Shown piece after piece: positions 32,198-41,534 of a stretch of 64,000 nt of DNA. This stretch comes from Tsukamurella sp. PLM1. Lineage in GTDB: Bacteria; Actinomycetota; Actinomycetes; Mycobacteriales; Mycobacteriaceae. The stretch is from positions 1,488,001 to 1,552,000 of the forward strand of contig NZ_AP025688.1 in the NCBI RefSeq assembly GCF_023168325.1, written 5' to 3'. Position 1 is the first letter of the stretch, and each line of letters begins with the position of its first letter. A program made the translations under genes and the position numbers. The notes beneath the pieces are model-generated. The model saw nothing but the letters and a program-made list of their open reading frames with translations, had not been told where the DNA came from and did no database searches.

Positions 32198-32241
32198 CGA
32201 AGGCGGGCGGGGTCTCCTGATGTGAGACCCGCCCGCCTTCG
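32198..32241 (+). terminator. Terminator after rpmA
   Basis: An 18-base arm (32199-32216) pairs with 32224-32241 across a seven-base loop; it is one of the strongest hairpins in the window. A short T run (GTTTTC) precedes it and GCTTTCC follows. It closes the rplU-rpmA unit 25 bases after the stop and leaves about 50 bases for the obgE promoter and ribosome binding site. Confidence 0.85.
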
Positions 32242-32293
32242 GCTTTCCGCCCGTGGCCACCGGCCAGGGCACACCGGTAGAAAGAGGTTCTTC

Positions 32294-33756
32294 ATGTCCA
32301 GGTTCGTCGACCGGGTGACGGTACACGTCACGGCCGGTAACGGTGGCCACGGCTGCGCCTCGATCTACCGGGAGAAGTTCAAACCGCTGGGCGGCCCCGA
32401 CGGTGGCAACGGTGGCCGCGGCGGATCGGTGATCCTCGAGGTCGACCCGCAGGTGCACACGCTGCTGGACTTCCACTTCCGCCCGCACCTCAAGGCCACC
32501 AACGGCAAGCCCGGAGAGGGCGGCAACCGCGAGGGCAAGTCCGGCCAGGACCTGGTGCTCAAGGTCCCGGACGGCACCGTCGTGCTGGACACGGACGGCA
32601 AGATGCTGGCCGACCTCGTGGGCGCCGGTACCCGCTTCGACGCGGCGCAGGGCGGGCGCGGCGGTCGCGGCAACGCCGCGCTCGTGTCGAAGGCGCGCAA
32701 GGCCCCCGGCTTCGCGCTGCTCGGCGAGGACGGCCAGGCCCGCGACCTGGTGCTCGAGCTCAAGTCGGTGGCCGACGTGGGCCTCGTGGGCTTCCCGTCC
32801 GCGGGCAAGTCGTCGCTGGTCTCGGTGCTCTCGGCGGCGAAGCCGAAGATCGCCGACTACCCGTTCACCACGCTCGCGCCGAACCTCGGCGTCGTCTCGG
32901 CGGGGGAGACCACGTTCACCGTCGCCGATGTGCCGGGCCTCATCCCCGGCGCCTCGACGGCCGCGGCCTGGGCCTGGACTTCCTGCGTCACCTCGAGCGC
33001 TGCGCGGTGCTCGCGCACGTGGTGGACTGCGCGACGATGGAGCCCGGGCGCGATCCGGTGAGCGACGTCGACGCGCTGGAGGCGGAACTCGCCGCGTACC
33101 AGCCCGCGCTCGCGGCCGACACGGGCCTGGGCGAGCTGTCCGAGCGGCCGCGCATCGTGGTGTTGAACAAGGCCGACGTGCCCGATGCCGAGGATCTCGC
33201 CGAGATGGTGCGCGCGGATTTCGAGGCGCGCGGCTGGCCGGTCTTCGTGATCTCCGCGGTCGCCCACACCGGCCTGCGTGAGCTGACCTTCGCCCTCGCG
33301 GCCCTGGTGCAGAAGTACCGCGACGAGCGCGGCACCCCGGTGGCCCGCCGTCCGGTGATCCGACCGATCGCCATCGACGAGTCCGGATTCGAGGTCATCT
33401 CCGATCCCGAGCAGCCGGGCGGTTTCATCGTGCGCGGCCCGCGGCCGGAGCGCTGGATCAAGCAGACCCCGTTCGACAACGACGAGGCCGTGGGCTACCT
33501 CGCAGACCGGCTCAACCGGCTCGGCGTCGAGAAGGAACTGATCAAGCTGGGTGCCGAGCCCGGCTGCCCCGTCACCATCGGCGACGTGTGCTTCAACTGG
33601 GAGCCCTCGCTCGGCACCATCGACGACGTGCCGGTCACCGGCCGCGGCACGGACATCAGGCTCGAGCGCAACGAGCGGGTGGGCGCGGCCGAGCGCCGCC
33701 ACCAGCACGATGTCCGACGGGGCCTGGCGAGCGACGACGACGAGGACGACCTGTGA
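32294..33756 (+). CDS. obgE: Ribosome-associated GTPase Obg/CgtA (frame broken near 32955)
   Basis: GTPase of about 487 residues involved in 50S assembly and stress control. The glycine-rich Obg fold is at the N-terminus ([42 protein letters not shown]). GTPase motifs: G1 [10 protein letters not shown]3 [11 protein letters not shown]4 [11 protein letters not shown]5 ISAVAHTGL. The C-terminal OCT domain is present ([32 protein letters not shown]), with an acidic tail. Between G3 and the next helix the frame changes; one added G near 32955 restores the invariant [15 protein letters not shown]. Essential gene, so sequence error is the likely cause. Overlaps proB by four bases. Confidence 0.92.
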
Positions 33757-34889
33757 CCGAGGCGCCCGCGGCCGGCGACCTGCTGGCCGGCGACATGCGC
33801 GCCGCGGTCGCGGGTGCCCGCAAGCTGGTCGTGAAGATCGGCAGCTCCGCCCTCACCGACCTCGAGCACGGCCTCGCGTCCGACCGGCTGGACGCGCTGA
33901 CCGACGCGATCGTAGCCCGGCTCGACCGGGGCACCGAGGTCATCGTCGTCTCCTCGGGTGCGATCGGTGCCGGGATGGCGCCGCTGGGCCTCAAGCGCCG
34001 GCCGAGCGACCTCGCGACCAAGCAGGCCGTCGCCTCCGTGGGCCAGCTGCAGCTCGCCAACGCCTGGGGGGCGTCGTTCCGGCGCTACGAGCGGATCGTC
34101 TCGCTGGTCCTGTTGACGGCGCACGACATCGGACTACGGGTGCACGCGGCGAACGCGCAGCGCACACTGGAGCGGCTGCGGACGCTGGGTGCGGTGCCGA
34201 TCATCAACGAGAACGACGTGGTGGCCTCCAACGAGGTGCGGTTCGGCGACAACGACCGGCTCGCGGCGCTCGTCGCGCACTTGACCGGTGCGGACGCCCT
34301 GGTGCTGCTGTCCGACGTCGACGGCCTGTACGACGGCGATCCCCGCAAGGGTGACGCCACGCTCCTGGCCTCGGTCGACGGCCCGGAGGATCTCGACGGG
34401 GTCGTCGCGGGCTCCGGCGGCGCGCTCGGCACGGGTGGGATGGCGTCGAAGCTCTCGGCGGCGCGGCTCGCAGCGGACGCGGGCGTGCCGGTACTGCTGA
34501 CGGCCGCGTCCCTCGCGGACCGCGCGCTCGACGGTGCCGACGTGGGCACGGTCTTCCGGCCCCGCGCCGTGCGCCTCTCGGCCCGCCGCTTCTGGGTGCG
34601 GCACGCGGCCGACGTGCACGGCGACCTGACTCTGGACGACGGCGCTGTCGCCGCGGTCGTGGACCGTCGGCGGTCCCTTCTTCCCGCCGGGGTGACGGCG
34701 GTCAGTGGCACCTTCTCGGGTGGCGACGTGGTGAACCTGCGCGACCTGCGCGGTACCGTCCGGGCCCGTGGTGTGGCCGCCTACGACCACACCGAGCTCG
34801 AGATGATGCTCGGCCGCGACACCACGGACCTGCCGGAGGGCCTGCGCCGGCCCGTCGTGCACGCCGACGACCTGGTGCCGGTGCGCTGA
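33753..34889 (+). CDS. proB: Glutamate 5-kinase
   Basis: First enzyme of proline synthesis, 378 residues, phosphorylating glutamate. The amino-acid-kinase part carries [67 protein letters not shown] and [17 protein letters not shown]-terminal PUA domain follows ([25 protein letters not shown]). The GTG start overlaps the obgE stop by four bases. proA is not in the window after it, the next gene being on the other strand. Confidence 0.95.
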   Translation: MTEAPAAGDLLAGDMRAAVAGARKLVVKIGSSALTDLEHGLASDRLDALTDAIVARLDRGTEVIVVSSGAIGAGMAPLGLKRRPSDLATKQAVASVGQLQLANAWGASFRRYERIVSLVLLTAHDIGLRVHAANAQRTLERLRTLGAVPIINENDVVASNEVRFGDNDRLAALVAHLTGADALVLLSDVDGLYDGDPRKGDATLLASVDGPEDLDGVVAGSGGALGTGGMASKLSAARLAADAGVPVLLTAASLADRALDGADVGTVFRPRAVRLSARRFWVRHAADVHGDLTLDDGAVAAVVDRRRSLLPAGVTAVSGTFSGGDVVNLRDLRGTVRARGVAAYDHTELEMMLGRDTTDLPEGLRRPVVHADDLVPVR

Positions 34890-34896
34890 CCCGCGG

Positions 34897-35349
34897 TCAG
34901 GCCGATTCGAGCTGACTGCGCAGCGCGGCCTCGCTCGCCTTCACCGCCTGCACGGCGAACGGTTCGATGATCATGCCCAGAGCCTTGCCCGCGAGGCCAC
35001 CGGGGAGCTCGTACGTGAACTCGACGGCGAGTTCGGTGCGGTTCTCCCCGATCGCGGTGAACCGCCAGCGCGATGCGGTCTTGAAGCCGGCGATCGAGGT
35101 GAGCGTGATGAGGCGCCCCTCGTCGAACTCGGTGACCTCGACGACGGAGCCGATCTCCTTGGGGCCGATCTTGACCGCCGAGTCGTACGTCGCGCCCAGC
35201 CCGTAGTCCTTCTCGCCCTGCGGAGCGAACCTGGAGATCCCGAAGAACCACTGGGGCACGGTGCGGTAATCGGCGACGTGGGCGAAAGCCCTGTCGATGG
35301 AGACGGCTGCGGTCGCGGTGTGGTTGATCGTCGTCACCCGGGCGACCAT
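34897..35349 (-). CDS. SRPBCC (START-like) family protein
   Basis: Small soluble protein of about 150 residues with a START/Bet v1-like ligand-binding fold: TTINHTATAAVSIDRAFAHVADYRTVPQWF, then LTSIAGFKTASRWRFTAIGENRTELAVEFTYELPG, and a long C-terminal helix. The ATG at 35349 is preferred over the ATG at 35376, because the domain starts right after it. Such proteins bind lipids or polyketides, or serve as cyclases; no closer call is possible. It is divergent from the AurF-like oxygenase gene and converges on proB, eight bases away. Confidence 0.72.
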   Translation of the reverse strand: MVARVTTINHTATAAVSIDRAFAHVADYRTVPQWFFGISRFAPQGEKDYGLGATYDSAVKIGPKEIGSVVEVTEFDEGRLITLTSIAGFKTASRWRFTAIGENRTELAVEFTYELPGGLAGKALGMIIEPFAVQAVKASEAALRSQLESA

Positions 35350-35446
35350 ACCTGCCTGGCCTGCGTATTCATACAATCAGGTAGGAAGTGTCCAATGCGT
35401 GGTACATTTTCTGTGAAACTGTGTCAGACAACAGCAGGAGGTCGCC
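35350..35446. promoter_or_regulatory. Divergent promoter region, SRPBCC / AurF-like gene
   Basis: The 97-base gap is AT-richer than its flanks and must drive both divergent genes. It contains the odd-centred palindrome TGTCAGACA (35423-35431, TGTC-A-GACA), close to a plus-strand start, and CAGGAGG as a ribosome binding site at 35435-35441. The palindrome may be an operator; no regulator gene is adjacent. Confidence 0.4.
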
Positions 35447-36454
35447 GTGGCACTGCACATCACCCACATGGCGCGTACCCGCGGTAATCCGTTCCCCGGG
35501 CAGGCCGAGTACGAGCAGACCCTGACGGACCTGTCGGAGGCGTCGGTCACGCGGAACTTCGATCCGTACGTCGACATCGACTGGGACTCGCCCGAGCTGG
35601 CGGTGGTCCCGGACGATCCGCGCTGGGTGCTCGACTCCCGGTTCGATCCGATCGGCCGGACGCAGTGGTACCAGGATCAGCCGCTGGCCAAGCAGATCGA
35701 GATGGGCATGTGGCGCCAGGCCAACGTGGCCAAGGTGGGCCTGCAGTTCGAGTCGGTGCTGATCCGCGGGATCATGCAGTACACGGCCGTGCAGCCGAAC
35801 AACTCGCCGGAGTTCCGGTACGCCACGCACGAGGCGAAGGAGGAGTGCCAGCACACGCTGATGTTCCAGGAGTTCGTCAATCGGATCGGCATGGACGTGC
35901 CCGGCGGCCCGCTGTGGTTCCGTCGGCTCTCGCCGTTCATCCCGCTGGCGGCGACGACCTTCCCGATGATCTTCTACATGGGCGTACTCGGTGGCGAGGA
36001 GCCGATCGACCACGTGCAGAAGCAGTTCCTGCGCTCGGGGATCGAGCAGCACCCCACGATGACCGCGGTGATGCAGATCCACGTGGCGGAGGAAGCGCGG
36101 CACATCTCGTTCGCGCACCAGCTGCTCGAGCACCGCATCCCCACGCGCGGCGCTTTCCCGCGCTTCCTGCTGTCGCTGGCGCTGCCGCTGGTGATGCGCT
36201 CGCTGCTCACGGCGATCGCGGTGCCGCCCCGGCAGTTCCGCACGCGGTTCGACATCCCGCGGGACGTCTGGAAGCAGATGTACTGGCGCTCCCCGGAGTC
36301 GCAGGCGATGAAGCGCGAGGTCTTCGGTGACGTGCGCCTGTTGGCCGAGAAGACGAAGCTGATGAACCCGGTTTCGCGGGTCCTGTGGCGAGTCCTCGGC
36401 ATCGACGGCCGTACTTCGCGGTTCCGCAGCGAACCCGCGTACGCCGCCGGCTGA
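35447..36454 (+). CDS. AurF-like diiron oxygenase
   Basis: Ferritin-like oxygenase of 335 residues. The diiron ligands are suggested by Glu in GLQFESVLIRG, the pair in ATHEAKEECQHTLMF (ExxxxH type) and AEEARHISFAH. The group includes AurF (p-aminobenzoate N-oxygenase), but most actinobacterial members are uncharacterised, and some may act on fatty acids. The GTG follows CAGGAGG. Cytoplasmic. The divergent SRPBCC neighbour could bind its substrate or product; this is inference from proximity alone. A perfect inverted repeat follows the stop. Confidence 0.78.
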   Translation: MALHITHMARTRGNPFPGQAEYEQTLTDLSEASVTRNFDPYVDIDWDSPELAVVPDDPRWVLDSRFDPIGRTQWYQDQPLAKQIEMGMWRQANVAKVGLQFESVLIRGIMQYTAVQPNNSPEFRYATHEAKEECQHTLMFQEFVNRIGMDVPGGPLWFRRLSPFIPLAATTFPMIFYMGVLGGEEPIDHVQKQFLRSGIEQHPTMTAVMQIHVAEEARHISFAHQLLEHRIPTRGAFPRFLLSLALPLVMRSLLTAIAVPPRQFRTRFDIPRDVWKQMYWRSPESQAMKREVFGDVRLLAEKTKLMNPVSRVLWRVLGIDGRTSRFRSEPAYAAG

Positions 36455-36464
36455 CCGCGACCGA

Positions 36465-36517
36465 CGAATCCGCCTGGGGCGGAACTGCTGTGAGCGGTTC
36501 CGCCCCAGGCGGATTCG
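36465..36517 (+). terminator. Perfect 21-base inverted repeat after the AurF-like gene
   Basis: Arms at 36465-36485 and 36497-36517 match perfectly over 21 bases with an 11-base loop. It begins 10 bases after the oxygenase stop and ends 38 bases before the ClpP-like pair. There is no T run, so it may be a T-less terminator of the actinobacterial type or a dispersed palindromic element. Two similar structures occur at 59475-59533 and 63670-63742. Confidence 0.6.
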
Positions 36518-36554
36518 TCTGTCCGGAGGGCGAGCGGGGTTCCATCATGGGCGC

Positions 36555-37171
36555 ATGAGTGATAACCCGAAGATCCCGCACTTCACCGAACGGGTGCGCC
36601 GCGAGCTCTACGACCGCCGCGTCGTCGTCCTCGACGGTGCGCTCGATGACGACAACGGCGCACTGCTCGCCACCCAGATCCTCTCGCTCGCGTCCGCCGG
36701 CTCGTCCGACATCGCGCTGTGGATCCACTCGCCGGGCGGCTCCGTCCCGTCGATGCTCGCGATCCGGGACGTGATGCGGCTCGTGCCGTGCGACGTCTCC
36801 ACCCTCGTCCTCGGCATCGCGTACAGCGCGGGCAGTTCCTGCTCTCCGCCGGCACCCCGGGCAAGCGCCGCGCGTTGCCGCACGCCCGCGTCCTCATGCA
36901 CCAGGGCTCCGCGGGCATCGGCGGGACGGCGGTCGACATCGAGTTGCAGGCCGGCGACCTGCGGCACACCCGCGACACGGTGCTCGGCCTCATCGCGCAG
37001 GACACCGGGCGGCCGGTGGACGAGGTCTTCGAGGACTCGCTGCACGACCGCTGGTACACCGCGGAGCAGGCGCGCGAATACGGCTTCATCGACGAGATCG
37101 TCGGCTCCTTCGACACCGTCGTGCCCGCGCGCCGCGGCGCGGGATTCGATCTGGCGGGGGCGGCGCGATGA
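36555..37171 (+). CDS. Second-locus ClpP-like protease subunit A (frame broken near 36832)
   Basis: ClpP-family subunit of about 205 residues, clearly distinct from ClpP1 and ClpP2. Ser91 is in the active-site segment GIAYSAG (usual form MAASMG), the His is in VLMHQGSAGIGG and the Asp in HDRWYTAEQAREYGF, so the triad is present. IHSPGGSVPSMLAIRDVM replaces the usual INSPGG signature. The frame changes just after the Ser: one G added to GGG near 36832 gives YSAGQFLLSAGTPGKRRALPHARV. The TGA overlaps the ATG of the next clpP-like gene by four bases, so the two subunits are made together. Probably a ClpP3/ClpP4-type pair as in Streptomyces. Confidence 0.85.
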
Positions 37172-37752
37172 GCACGTACACGATCCCCAACGTGATCGAC
37201 CGGCGCCCGAACGGCGAGCGCATCACCGATGTCTACTCGCACCTGCTCTCGGAACGCGTGGTCTACCTCGGTACGGGAGTCGACGCGGGCGTCGCCAACG
37301 CGATCGTCGCGCAGTTGCTCTTCCTCGCCTCGGACGGCGACGGCGAGATCCAGCTGTACATCAACTGCGAGGGAGGCGATCCCAGCGCGGCCCTGGCGAT
37401 CTACGACACGATGCAGTACATCCGGCCGCCGGTCGCCACGACCTGCGTCGGACAGGCCATCGCGGTGGGCGCGGTGCTGCTCGCGGGAGGAGCCCCCGGA
37501 CGACGGATGGGCCTGCCGCATTCGCGGGTGGTCCTGCACCAACCCACGGCGCAGGGGCGTGGCACCATTCCGGACCTCATCCTGCAGGCGGAGGAGGTGA
37601 TCCGGGTCCGCGCGCAGATGGAGCAGGTGCTCGCCCGGCACACGGGGCGGACCCCCGAGGAACTGCGGGCGGACACCGATCACGATCGGGTCCTCACCTC
37701 CGAGGACGCGGTCGGCTACGGGCTGATCGACGAGGTGATCGTCGAGGCCTGA
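37168..37752 (+). CDS. Second-locus ClpP-like subunit B, catalytic Ser replaced by Ala
   Basis: ClpP-family subunit of 194 residues. The fold signatures are intact (VYLGTGVDAGVANAIVAQLLFL, LYINCEGGDPSAALAIYDTMQYI, RVVLHQPTAQG, ADTDHDRVLTSEDAVGYGL), so the His and Asp of the triad are present. The active-site segment reads CVGQAIAVGAVLLAGG where the family has GQAASMGA: the Ser position is Ala99 (codon GCG at 37462-37464). The gene is therefore predicted to be proteolytically inactive, like the ClpR subunits of cyanobacteria and plastids. INCEGG in place of INSPGG is another departure. The frame is intact here, so the substitution is not an indel artefact. It is translationally coupled to the preceding subunit. 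Confidence 0.9.
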   Translation: MSTYTIPNVIDRRPNGERITDVYSHLLSERVVYLGTGVDAGVANAIVAQLLFLASDGDGEIQLYINCEGGDPSAALAIYDTMQYIRPPVATTCVGQAIAVGAVLLAGGAPGRRMGLPHSRVVLHQPTAQGRGTIPDLILQAEEVIRVRAQMEQVLARHTGRTPEELRADTDHDRVLTSEDAVGYGLIDEVIVEA

Positions 37753-37799
37753 CGGCACACGGCCGGAGGCACGGGGCCCGGGCAGGGGTCCCGGGTGGG

Positions 37800-38155
37800 T
37801 CAGGCCGCCAGCGCGAGGAGGCGGGGCCCGGGGAGGCGGGGCGGGGCGTTCCCGGCACCGTCGCCGCCGGCCCTATCGCCGGGGTCAGGTCCAGTCGGAG
37901 TACCGGACGGACCGGCTGCATCCGGCGGCCCACCTCGACGGCGATGGCCCCGACTCCGGTCTCGAGCGCCCCCGCGATGGCGGCGAGCATCTCGCTCGAC
38001 GGGTCCTTCAGCCCCCGTTCGATCTCCGACAGGTACTGCGGTGAGATCCCGGCCCGCTCGGCGACGTCGGCGAGCCGCTGGCCGCGCTCGTGCCGCAGCC
38101 GGCGCAGGTGGCCGCCGAGTTCGTGCCGGAACAATGCCTCGCCGCGGATCTCCAT
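37800..38155 (-). CDS. XRE regulator of ClgR/PopR type (frame broken near the C-terminus)
   Basis: Small DNA-binding protein of about 118 residues. The helix-turn-helix is LRRLRHERGQRLADVAERAGISPQYLSEIERGLKDPSSEMLAAIAGAL, very close to the ClgR and PopR family, which activates clp genes in actinobacteria. It faces the ClpP-like pair, whose end is 47 bases away. In Streptomyces, PopR controls clpP3-clpP4, so this protein is the obvious candidate regulator of the pair. Taken literally the frame runs on to 37694, inside the clpP-like gene; a one-base change in the G/C-rich stretch before 37860 gives the natural end RLLALAA and a TGA at 37800. Confidence 0.78.
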
Positions 38156-38237
38156 GGCATCACGCTACGACGGGCCGTGCCCCGGCACCGTCGGATCCGC
38201 TGTGAGCAGCGTGGGCCGGCACGTACCCTCGGTGGGC

Positions 38238-39238
38238 ATGGTGGACTTCGACCGCAGGGCGTTCCTCGTCGCGGCACGGGTGCCGTGCTCACGACCCTCA
38301 CAGCGGTGTCCGCGGGGCGAGCCGCGGCGGCACCGGACGCCGGGCGGCGGGTGGTGTACTCCTACCGCGGCCTCACGCCGCCCGCGGAGCTGTTGACCAA
38401 GGTCTCGCAGGGGCGCGTCGGCGGCATCATCTTCTTCGCGGAGAACATCTCGTCCGCCGGCCAACTCGCCGAGGTGACGGCCGAGTTCCGCAGAGCGGCG
38501 AAGGGCTCGCTGACGCTGCTCACCGATCAGGAGGGCGGCCAGGTCAACCGGGTTCCCGGCGGCCCGTCGGCGTCCGCGAAGCAGGTCGGCGCCGCGGCCG
38601 ACCCCGCGGCCGCGGCGAGGGCGCAGGGTGCAGCGGCGGCCGCAGCGCTGGGAGGCGCCGGCATCACCGGCGACCTGGCGCCGGTGCTGGGCGTGCACCG
38701 GTCCGCAGGCGACTTCCTGGACGCGGCGCAGCGCAGCTTCTCGTCCGATCCGAAGGTCGTGGGGGACTGCGGCGCGGCCTTCATCCGCGCCGCGCAGGGC
38801 GCGGGGATCTCGGCGTGCGCCAAACACTTCCCGGGCCTGGGCGCGGCTCCGGCGGGCGCGAACACGGACCTGACCCCGGTCACCGTCGACCAGTCGGCCG
38901 CGACGCTGCAGTCGGTCGACATGGCTCCGTACGTCGCCGCGATCGCGGCCGGGGTGCGGATGGTGATGCCGTCGTGGGCCGTCTATCCAGCGCTGGACGC
39001 CGCGAACCCGGCCGGCATGTCCCGGACGATCCTGCAGTCCCACCTGCGCGGTCGGCTCGGCTTCGGCGGCACGATCATCACCGACGCGCTGGAGGCGGGC
39101 GCCCTCGCCGCGTACGGCTCCACCGGACAGCGGGCGGTCGCGGCAGTGCGCGCCGGCGCCGACCTGCTGTGCTGCTCCGCCCGGGACGTCGCTCAGGGCG
39201 ACGAGGCGGCGCACGCGCTCGCGCGCGCCGGCCTGTGA
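38238..39238 (+). CDS. Exported GH3-family protein, NagZ-like N-terminal domain (frame broken near 38278)
   Basis: Glycoside hydrolase family 3 protein of about 333 residues. The start MVDFDRRAFLVAA, with twin Arg followed by AVLTTLTAVSAGRAAA after a one-base correction near 38278, looks like a Tat or Sec signal. The barrel follows: GGIIFFAENISSAGQLAEVTAEF, LLTDQEGGQVNRV, then KHFPGLGAAPAGANTDL and IITDALEAGALAAYG. The last Asp matches the GH3 nucleophile. NagZ-type enzymes have KHFPGHGDT with a catalytic Asp-His pair; here the loop is GLGAA, so that pair is missing. It may act on cell-wall sugars or be a non-enzymatic relative. Confidence 0.75.
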
Positions 39239-39275
39239 TCGAGCACCGGCTCTGAGTGGGGCGGCCGGCCCGCGG

Positions 39276-41497
39276 TCATTGCGCCGCGATCACGGCTTCC
39301 AGCTGGGCACGCGCGGCGTCGCCGCTCGGTCCGGGGATCATGTCCAGGGCCTTGCCCAGCGGCATCGACCCGGCCAGCTCCAGCAGCTGGTCCACGGGCA
39401 TCCCGCCGGCGGACTGGGCGAGCGCGGCGCGGAAGCCCTCGCCCGCCACGGGATGCGCGGCCCACTCCGCGATCGTGGACTCGAGGTCGAGCTGCGTCAC
39501 CACCGTGTCGCCGTCCAATAGCACGTCGGCCGTCACCTCGATGTCGGCGCTGCTGCGCCCGACCTCGATCCGGTACCGCCCGCCGGCCACCGTCCAGTCG
39601 CCGCGCCGGGCGTCCCAGTACGCGAACGCACGGCGCGGCAGAGCCAGTTCGACGACGGTCGATTGGCCGGGCGCCAGCGCGACTTTGCGGAATCCGGCCA
39701 GGCTGCGTCGGGGACGGAGGACCGCACCGGCCTCGCTCCCGACGTACAGCTGCACGACGTGCTGCCCGGCGCGCTCCCCGGTGTTCGTGACCCGCACCCG
39801 CGCGGACGCCGCATCGGGGCCGGCGGTGGCGACAGAGAGTTCGGTGGTCTGGAAGTCCGTGTACCCCAGGCCGTGGCCGAACGGGTACCGCGGCGCGATG
39901 CCGCGTGTGGTGTACCAGCGGTAGCCCACGAGGAGGCCCTCGCCGTAGCGCACGGTGCCCAGCTCCCCCGGAAAGTTCCCGAACGCGGGCGTCTCCTCCA
40001 AGCGGCGCGGGATCGTCTCCGCCAGCCGCCCCGACGGTTCCGTGAGCCCGAACAGCAGGTCGGCGATCGCCGCCCCGCCGCCCTGGCCGAGGAGGAACGT
40101 CTCGAGGATCGCGTCCACCTCGTCGTGCCAGGCCTCCAGCTCGACCACCCCGCCGCCGACCAGCACGACGACGGTCTGCGACGCGGCGGCGGCGACCGCG
40201 CGGATCAGGTCCACCTGCTGCGCCGCGATCGCCAGGTCCGGCCGGTCGAAGCCCTCGGACTCCTCGGCCTCGGTGAGCCCGGCGAAGACCACGGCCACGC
40301 CCGAACGCGCGGCCGCCGCGACGGCGTCGGCGCGGAGCGCCTCGGCGTCGCCCGAATCGTCCAGTGCGTAGCCCGCCGCGAACTCCACCGCGACGCCCAG
40401 TCCGGCCCCGCGCGCGGCGATCTCGTCGAGCGGCACATCGACGCGGGTGGCGTTGATGTGGCTCGACCCGCCGCCCTGGTAGCGCGGGGTGCGGGCCAGT
40501 TCGCCGACGACCGCGACCGAACGGGTGGCGGCCACGAGCGGAAGCGTCGAGCCCTCGTTGCGGAGGAGGACGGCGCACTCCGCCGCGGCCTCCCGCGCGA
40601 GCGCGTGGTGCGCGTCGAGGTCCGGCGCGGGCTCATCGTCCGACGGTGCCCACGCGGTCAGGTCGATCACGCGCTGCGCCGCGCGGGTGACGACGGCCTC
40701 GTCGAGCTCGCCCGACCGCACCGCCGCGACGATCCGCGTGGCGCTGTTCGGGCCGTGCGGCATCTCCAGGCCGAGCCCCGCGAGGAGTGCGGCGACGGGA
40801 TCGTGCACCGCGCCCCAGTCGGAGACGACGAGCCCGTCGTAGTCCCACTCGTCGCGCAGCACGGTGGTGAGCAGCCAGGGGTTCTCGGAGGCGTACACAC
40901 CGTCGATGCGGTTGTACGAGCACATGACCGTCGCGGGCGCCGCGTCCCGCACGATCGTTTCGAACGCCGGCAGGTAGATCTCGCGGACGGTGCGAGGGTC
41001 GGCGTCGACGCTGATCCGCATGCGCTCCGTCTCCTGATTGTTGAGGGCGAAGTGCTTGACCGAGGCGCCCGCGCCGCCGTCCTGCAGGCCCTGCACCTGC
41101 GCCGCACCCAGTGCGCCCGCGAGCAGCGGGTCCTCCGAGTAGTACTCGAAGTTGCGGCCGCAGAGCGGGTGCCGCTTGATGTTCACGCCCGGGCCGAGCA
41201 CGACGGCGACGCCGAGGGCCCGCGCCTCCGCCGCCACCGCGCCGCCGATGCGTCGCGCGAGCTCCGGTTCCAGCTCGCCCCCATCGCCACCGCGGGCGGA
41301 AAGCAGGTCGCGGGCGCGGCGGCGTGCAGCCCGAGGTGATCGGAGGCGCCCATCTGCCGTCGGACGCCGTGGGGGCCGTCGGTCAGCACGATCGACGGCA
41401 CCCCCGGCACTGCGGCGGTGGTCCAGAAGTCCGCACCGGTCAGCAGGCGGGCGCGGTCCTCGAGCGGCAGGTCGGCGGCGATGCTCTCGGGGCTCAC
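39276..41497 (-). CDS. GH3 beta-glucosidase, BglX-like (frame broken near 41265)
   Basis: Large GH3 enzyme of about 740 residues without an evident signal peptide. N-terminal barrel: FWTTAAVPGVPSIVLTDGPHGVR, NIKRHPLCGRNFEYYSEDPLL, SVKHFALNNQETERMRISVD and LVVSDWGAVHD, whose Asp is the nucleophile. The second domain (VVVFAGLTEAEESEGFDRPDL) carries an acid/base Glu candidate, and a fibronectin-like C-terminal domain follows (RVRVTNTGERAGQHVVQLYV). Near 41265 the frame changes; one C added in AACCGG gives WNPELARRIGGAVAAEARALG. It probably hydrolyses beta-glucosides taken into the cell. A 16-base palindrome-free gap leads to sir2 upstream. Confidence 0.88.
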
Positions 41498-41534
41498 GTC
41501 GTTCCTCTCAGTTGGTGCACCGGCGGTGCGCTGG

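Noticed and set aside
36555-37171. ClpP-like subunit A as a decayed pseudogene
   Set aside because: Only one base is missing, in a GGG run, and both halves keep all family motifs and the coupled overlap with subunit B. Other core genes show the same error.
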